From contig CAZEIW010000240.1 of NCBI GenBank assembly GCA_964512305.1, positions 1 through 64,000 of the forward strand: a stretch of DNA of 64,000 nucleotides. The letters are read 5' to 3'. Source of the DNA: CAZEIW01 sp964512305. Lineage in GTDB: Bacteria > Pseudomonadota > Gammaproteobacteria > Burkholderiales > Burkholderiaceae_F. The first letter of the stretch is position 1. The number at the start of each line of letters is the position of its first letter. Below the pieces are notes generated by a model. The model was given only the letters and a program-made list of their open reading frames with translations, was not told where the DNA came from and did no database searches. Of the stretch, positions 60,090-64,000 are shown piece after piece. Both the position numbers and the translations under genes were made by a program.

Positions 60090-60563
60090 ATGCTGATGCT
60101 CGCCGGGTTGCAGCCGCTGCTGCTGTTCGTTCATGTCGCCGGCGTCGTGATCTGGGTCGGCGGCATGTTCTTCGCGTACGTCTGTCTGCGACCTGCGGCG
60201 GCCGAGCTGCTCGAGGCGCCGCCGCGCCTGCGCCTGTGGCGGCGCGTCCTTCAGCGCTTCTTCGCGTGGGTCTGGGCCGCCGTGATCCTGATTCCCGCGA
60301 GCGGCATCGCGATGATGGCAGCGATCGGCATCGCGGAAGCCCCCGCCTACTGGCGCGCGATGATGGCGGTCGGGTTCGCCATGGTCGCGGTCTACCTCTT
60401 CGTCGTACTGGCGCCCTACGCGGCACTCGGGCGTGCGGTCGACGGCGAGGACTGGAAGGCCGCCGGCGCCGCGCTCGGCCGCATCCGGCAGATGGTGGGC
60501 GTCAATCTCGTCCTCGGCGCGCTCACGATCGCGATCGCGACGCTGGGACGCTGGTTCGGGTAG
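60090..60563 (+). CDS. CopD-family-like inner-membrane protein
   Basis: A 157-aa protein with four hydrophobic helices (LLLFVHVAGVVIWVGGMFFA, LQRFFAWVWAAVILIPASGI, MMAVGFAMVAVYLFVVLAPY, MVGVNLVLGALTIAIATLGR). The first matches the CopD-type FVHVAGVVIWVGGMFF signature; some copper resistance proteins share this domain. No metal motif is visible, so the role is open. Either ATG 60090 or 60096 is possible. Confidence 0.75.
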   Translation: MLMLAGLQPLLLFVHVAGVVIWVGGMFFAYVCLRPAAAELLEAPPRLRLWRRVLQRFFAWVWAAVILIPASGIAMMAAIGIAEAPAYWRAMMAVGFAMVAVYLFVVLAPYAALGRAVDGEDWKAAGAALGRIRQMVGVNLVLGALTIAIATLGRWFG

Positions 60564-60616
60564 CGGAAGGTCGCACGGGGATGACGTCAATTCAGGGCAA
60601 CGCCAGTAGCATCGTC

Positions 60617-60707
60617 ATGGCCGGGCGCGTCCCGGCCATCCACGTCGGCGCAAGGCGAGGCGTATCTAGCTCACACCGACGTGGACCCCCGGGACAAGCC
60701 CGGGGGT
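60617..60707. repeat. Compound palindromic intergenic element
   Basis: Three nested or serial hairpins: ATGGCCGGG/CCCGGCCAT (60617-60639, 5-nt loop), CCACGTCGG (60640-60648) with CCGACGTGG (60676-60684), and ACCCCCGGG/CCCGGGGGT (60685-60707, 5-nt loop). This is a REP-like structure between the CopD-like gene and the convergent Lrp regulator, possibly also a terminator. Confidence 0.7.
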
Positions 60708-60747
60708 GACGCCCACTGGGGATACGGGCCTGGCCGTCGGCTAGCCG

Positions 60748-61209
60748 TCAGAACTCCACGGGACCGCGCTTGCATACCGTCCGCAGCGCGAAGCTCGACC
60801 GAATCCGCGCCACGTTCGGCAGCCGCGACAGGTTCTGCTTGTGCAAGCGCTCGTAGTCCTGCGTGTTCTCCACCGCGACATGCAGCAGGTAGTCGGAGCC
60901 GCCCGACATCAGATGGCATTCGAGCACCTCGGGGCACGCGCGCACCGCCTGCTCGAAGGCGTTGAGCGCCTCCTCGCGCTGGCTGTTCAGCGTCACCTCG
61001 ACGAACACGCTGGTCGGCCGCCCGATCGCGGCCGGGTCGAGCACCGCGACGTAGCGGTCTATCACGCCGGTCTGCTCGAGGCGCTGCACGCGGCGCAGGC
61101 AGGCAGAGGGCGACAGGTGGACCTTCTCGGCCAGCGCAGCGTTGGTCAGGCGCCCGTCCTGCTGCAGCAGCTCGAGAATGCTGCGGTCGATGCGATCCAA
61201 CTCGATCAC
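60748..61209 (-). CDS. Lrp/AsnC-family transcriptional regulator
   Basis: A 153-aa Lrp-type regulator: HTH at ~residues 15-45 (LTNAALAEKVHLSPSACLRR) and a RAM ligand domain (SGGSDYLLHVAVENTQDYER, VARIRSSFALRTV). Divergent from alanine dehydrogenase, which it most likely controls in response to alanine or a related amino acid, as AldR-type regulators do. GTG start at 61209. Confidence 0.9.
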   Translation of the reverse strand: MIELDRIDRSILELLQQDGRLTNAALAEKVHLSPSACLRRVQRLEQTGVIDRYVAVLDPAAIGRPTSVFVEVTLNSQREEALNAFEQAVRACPEVLECHLMSGGSDYLLHVAVENTQDYERLHKQNLSRLPNVARIRSSFALRTVCKRGPVEF

Positions 61210-61260
61210 GGCGCGCCACCCTGATTTCCGGCAGCATTATTGCGCCTGAGCCCGGATCCG

Positions 61261-61275
61261 CGCAACGATATTGCG
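61261..61275. promoter_or_regulatory. Inverted repeat, candidate Lrp-type operator
   Basis: CGCAA-CGATA-TTGCG is a perfect 5-bp inverted repeat with a 5-nt AT-richer centre, 15 bp in all, the usual span of Lrp/AsnC half-sites. It is ~52 bp upstream of lrp and ~108 bp upstream of ald, in the divergent gap. Confidence 0.4.
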
Positions 61276-61382
61276 GCGGCACTGTCGCGCCGCACCTTCT
61301 TCGACAGCCCATTGCGCGCGGTCTTGCCGATACTGCGCCGTCCGGTCGCCGTCGCGGCCGACCACAACAGACGGAGCACGAG

Positions 61383-62495
61383 ATGCTGATCGGCGTCCCC
61401 AAGGAGATCAAGGTTCATGAGTACCGGGTCGGCATGACCCCCGGCGCGGTTCGCGATGCAGTGCATCACAACCATTCGGTGCTGGTGCAGGCGGGCGCGG
61501 GTGCCGGCATCGGCTGCGGCGACGAGGCCTACAAGGCCGCCGGCGCGCAGATCGTGGCGGAGGCGAAGGACGTGTTCGCGCGGGCCGAGATGATCGTCAA
61601 GGTCAAGGAGCCTCAGCCCGAGGAGTGCCGCATGCTGCGCGCCGGACAGGTGCTGTTCACGTACCTGCACCTGGCGCCCGATCCGCGCCAGGCAGACCTG
61701 CTGCTGCAATCAGGCTGCACGGCGATCGCCTATGAAACCATCACCGACGACCGCGGCGGCCTGCCCTTGCTGGCGCCGATGAGCGAGGTGGCCGGCAGAA
61801 TGGCGATCCAGGTCGGCGCCGTGGCGCTGCAGAAGGCCAATGGCGGCCGCGGCGTTCTGCTGGGCGGCGTGCCGGGCGTGCCGCCGGGGCAGGTCGTGGT
61901 GATCGGCGGCGGCGTGGTCGGCACGCACGCTGCAAGGATGGCGGTCGGCCTTGGCGCGCAGGTCACGATCCTCGATCGTTCGATGCCCCGCCTGCGCGAG
62001 CTCGACGACCTGTTCGGCGGCCGTGTCGCCACCGAGTTCGCGTCGCTCGACGCGACCGAGCGGGCGGTGCTCGACGCCGATCTGGTGGTGGGCGCCGTGC
62101 TGATCCCCGGCGCCGCGGCGCCGAAGCTGATCAAGCGCGCCCAGCTTTCGCAAATGCGGCCGGGTGCCGTGATCGTCGACGTCGCGATCGACCAGGGCGG
62201 CTGTTTCGAGACATCGCGCCCGACCACGCATGCGGAACCCACCTACGTCGTCGACGGCATCGTGCACTACTGCGTCGCGAACATGCCCGGCGCGGTGGCG
62301 CGCACCTCGACCTTCGCGCTTGCCAACGCCACCCTGCCCTTCACGCTCGCGCTTGCCGGGGGCTGGCGCAAAGCGTGCGCGCAGGATCCGCACCTGCGCG
62401 CCGGACTCAACGTGCACGCCGGCAAGATCACGCATCCGGCGGTCGCAGCGGCGCTGGGCAAGCCCTATACGCCGGCGGAGTCCGTTCTAGGCTGA
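61383..62495 (+). CDS. ald: Alanine dehydrogenase
   Basis: A 370-aa NAD-dependent L-alanine dehydrogenase (L-alanine to pyruvate and ammonia). Catalytic landmarks are MIVKVKEPQPEE (Lys ~75) and LFTYLHLAPDP (His ~96). The NAD-binding fold is VVVIGGGVVGTHAARMAVGL (~175), and the family stretch THAEPTYVVDGIVHYCVANM lies near 280-300. Length is typical. Divergent from an Lrp-type regulator. Confidence 0.93.
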   Translation: MLIGVPKEIKVHEYRVGMTPGAVRDAVHHNHSVLVQAGAGAGIGCGDEAYKAAGAQIVAEAKDVFARAEMIVKVKEPQPEECRMLRAGQVLFTYLHLAPDPRQADLLLQSGCTAIAYETITDDRGGLPLLAPMSEVAGRMAIQVGAVALQKANGGRGVLLGGVPGVPPGQVVVIGGGVVGTHAARMAVGLGAQVTILDRSMPRLRELDDLFGGRVATEFASLDATERAVLDADLVVGAVLIPGAAAPKLIKRAQLSQMRPGAVIVDVAIDQGGCFETSRPTTHAEPTYVVDGIVHYCVANMPGAVARTSTFALANATLPFTLALAGGWRKACAQDPHLRAGLNVHAGKITHPAVAAALGKPYTPAESVLG

Positions 62496-62500
62496 GCATT

Positions 62501-62610
62501 CTCCCCTCTCCCGCGCTACGCGCGGGTGTGGGGCCGGGGGTGAGGGCGGCCGCCCGAAGCTCCGCTCGCAACCCTCACCCCTGCCCCTCTCCCGCCGTGC
62601 GGGAGAGGGG
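62501..62610. repeat. CCCCTCTCCCGC palindromic repeats, copies C (degenerate) and D
   Basis: Copy D is a 12-bp perfect stem (62584-62595 / 62599-62610, 3-nt loop). Copy C begins CTCCCCTCTCCCGCG at 62501 and is degraded. They lie back to back between two convergent genes and overlap the 3' end of the ligase gene. Same family as 46093-46124 and 51135-51160. Confidence 0.7.
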
Positions 62611-64000
62611 AACACCCGACTGCAGCCGCTTCGCCATCTCGCTGAACACCTCCCGATCGTCGATCACCCGCCGCGCCTTGAAGTCGGTGCGCGGATAGGT
62701 GCCGGGCGCCACGACCTCGACCATCGTGCGCAGCCCGAGCATCGTCTGCACCGAGGCCGCCACCCGGTTGCGGAACGCTTCGACAGCCTGCGCTCCCTGC
62801 GCGCTCAGCTCCGACGTCGACTCGACCCGCAACAGCAGTTCGTCCATCGTGCCCTCGCGGCTGATCACGATCCGATGCTCGCCGCCGTAGTCGGGCAGCC
62901 TGCTCAGCGCGGCGTCGATCTCGCTCGGATAGACGTTCTCGCCGCGGATCGTGAACATGTCGTCGATGCGGCCGAAGATGCCCTGCGGCAGGCTGGGGTA
63001 GGTGCGGCCGCATCCGGTCGGCTCGCTCGTCCAGAGCGCGAGGTCGCCCGAGACGAGCCGGATCATCGGCTGCGAGGTGCGCTCGAGATGCGTGTAGACG
63101 GGCGTCCCGCGCTGCCCGTACGGCACCCGCTCGAAAGTCTCCGGATCGCAGACCTCCGTGTAGCAGATGTCCTGCCAGCACAACATTCCCGCCGGCGATT
63201 CGGCCGAGCCCGCGACGTGCATGAACGGCGACATCTCGGCCATCGATCCGCAGTCGAACACCTTCGCGCCGTACGCGCCGATGATGCGGTCGCGGACCCC
63301 CGGCACCGACGCGCCCGGCTCGCCCGAGAAGAACATGCGCCCGATGCCGAAGTCCGCCGGGTTCAAGCCTTCCCTGATCGCGGTTTCGGCGAGATACAGC
63401 GCGTAGGACGGCGTCCCGTAGAAGGCATTCGGTCGCATCATGCCCAGCCACTGCACCGCACGCGAGGACATGCCAGGTGCACCAGCGCCGAACGGGAACG
63501 CCTTGGCCCCCAGCCGCTCGGCACCGCTCAACGCGCCCCAGCTTCCCATGTAGAGGCTGAAGATCGCGGCGATGAACACGATGTCGCCCGGCCGGATGCC
63601 CATGCCCCAGAGCACCCGTGCGTGCGCGTTGGCGATGTTGTTCCAGTCGTCGCGGCCGATCGCGAACGCGGTCGGCCGGCCGGTCGTGCCCGACGTGCCG
63701 TGGATGTGGTGCACCTCGCTCCGCTCGACGCACAGGTAGTCGCCGAAAGGCGGCGCGCGGTTCTGGGCGGCACGCAGGTCGGCTTTCGTGATCACCGGGC
63801 ACCGCCGCTCGAAGTCTTCCAGCGAGTTGATCCGGCTCGGATGGAAACCGGCCTGATCCCATTTGTCGCGGTAGAAAGCGCAGCCGCGATACGCGTAATC
63901 GCAGACCTCGCGCAAACGCCGCACGATCGCCCGCTCGCGGTCGCCGGGATCCATGGTTTCCCGCACCGGAAACCAATAGCGGCTGTCGGCGGTCGGGCGG
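62575..64000 (-). CDS. Phenylacetate-CoA-ligase-like adenylate-forming enzyme (5' end beyond window)
   Basis: An AMP-forming acyl/aryl-CoA ligase of the PaaK type, at least 475 aa. The nucleotide-binding loop is HIHGTSGTTGRPTAFAIGRD, followed by MFFSGEPGASVPGVRDRIIG and the C-terminal hinge and lid (IFGRIDDMFTIRGENVYPSE, YPRTDFKARRVIDDREV). The frame is open to the edge and the upstream codons (SRYWFPVRET) look coding, so the start lies to the right. The stop and last ~10 residues (RTAGEGQG) fall inside a dispersed palindromic repeat, so the tail is not native sequence. Confidence 0.85.
   Translation of the reverse strand, partial: RPTADSRYWFPVRETMDPGDRERAIVRRLREVCDYAYRGCAFYRDKWDQAGFHPSRINSLEDFERRCPVITKADLRAAQNRAPPFGDYLCVERSEVHHIHGTSGTTGRPTAFAIGRDDWNNIANAHARVLWGMGIRPGDIVFIAAIFSLYMGSWGALSGAERLGAKAFPFGAGAPGMSSRAVQWLGMMRPNAFYGTPSYALYLAETAIREGLNPADFGIGRMFFSGEPGASVPGVRDRIIGAYGAKVFDCGSMAEMSPFMHVAGSAESPAGMLCWQDICYTEVCDPETFERVPYGQRGTPVYTHLERTSQPMIRLVSGDLALWTSEPTGCGRTYPSLPQGIFGRIDDMFTIRGENVYPSEIDAALSRLPDYGGEHRIVISREGTMDELLLRVESTSELSAQGAQAVEAFRNRVAASVQTMLGLRTMVEVVAPGTYPRTDFKARRVIDDREVFSEMAKRLQSGVPLSRTAGEGQG

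Noticed and set aside
1..64000. Many long open frames opposite or out of frame with the called genes (for example + strand 1176-2480, 8283-10919 and 13523-16270).
   Set aside because: At this GC content antisense frames stay open by chance. They lack domains, ribosome sites and consistent composition, and overlap convincing genes fully.

Overview
The window is GC-rich, densely packed bacterial DNA whose gene content (Aap-type amino acid transport, sigma-54 control, multi-haem cytochromes, Lrp, OsmC, MarR) points to a pseudomonadotal chromosome. Betaproteobacteria (Burkholderiales-like) is my best guess, but this rests on gene content only. I see no rRNA, intact tRNA, CRISPR array, transposase or integrase.

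Left flank (1-5661): the end of a general L-amino-acid ABC transporter operon (aapJ, aapQ, start of aapM), a class V aminotransferase divergent from a YheO/DauR-type regulator, and a hotdog thioesterase divergent from a MarR regulator. Both divergent gaps carry clear palindromes or direct repeats that look like operators.

Centre (5684-32685): a contractile injection system (CIS/eCIS) operon of about 26 kb on the minus strand. Transcription order: sigma-54 activator; then a candidate sigma-54 promoter with an upstream palindrome; an 85-aa winged-helix-like protein; sheath; tube; zinc-ribbon baseplate-type protein; linker protein; DUF4255 terminator; AAA+ ATPase; small protein; two DUF4157 proteins (one with an OmpA-like end, one with a putative metallopeptidase end); CIS tube protein; LysM protein; gpD-like hub; gpV-like spike; PAAR-like tip; gp25; two large baseplate J-type proteins; a tail protein; DUF6519; and a membrane protein. 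Many junctions are 4-bp ATGA/GTGA overlaps. I recognise no long tape-measure protein and no separate receptor-binding fibre.

Right of the CIS (33347-42070), on the plus strand: a redox cluster of a multi-haem lipoprotein cytochrome, a GMC oxidoreductase, a small conserved protein, two tandem paralogous di-haem cytochromes c and an alpha/beta hydrolase. It looks like an envelope oxidation pathway whose substrate I cannot name. A DUF2339 membrane protein, a DUF2235 hydrolase and a convergent 1146-aa membrane protein follow.

Right flank (49837-64000): mostly housekeeping or accessory single genes (DUF3563, NAD-dependent epimerase, ParB-like, YgjV, YncE-like propeller, MFS, DUF190, OGFr-like, TPR, response regulator plus PAS histidine kinase, DUF2721, OsmC, CopD-like, Lrp divergent from alanine dehydrogenase, and a phenylacetate-CoA-ligase-like gene cut by the right edge). 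A CCCCTCTCCCGC-type palindromic repeat recurs between genes, and a second compound palindrome lies at 60617-60707.
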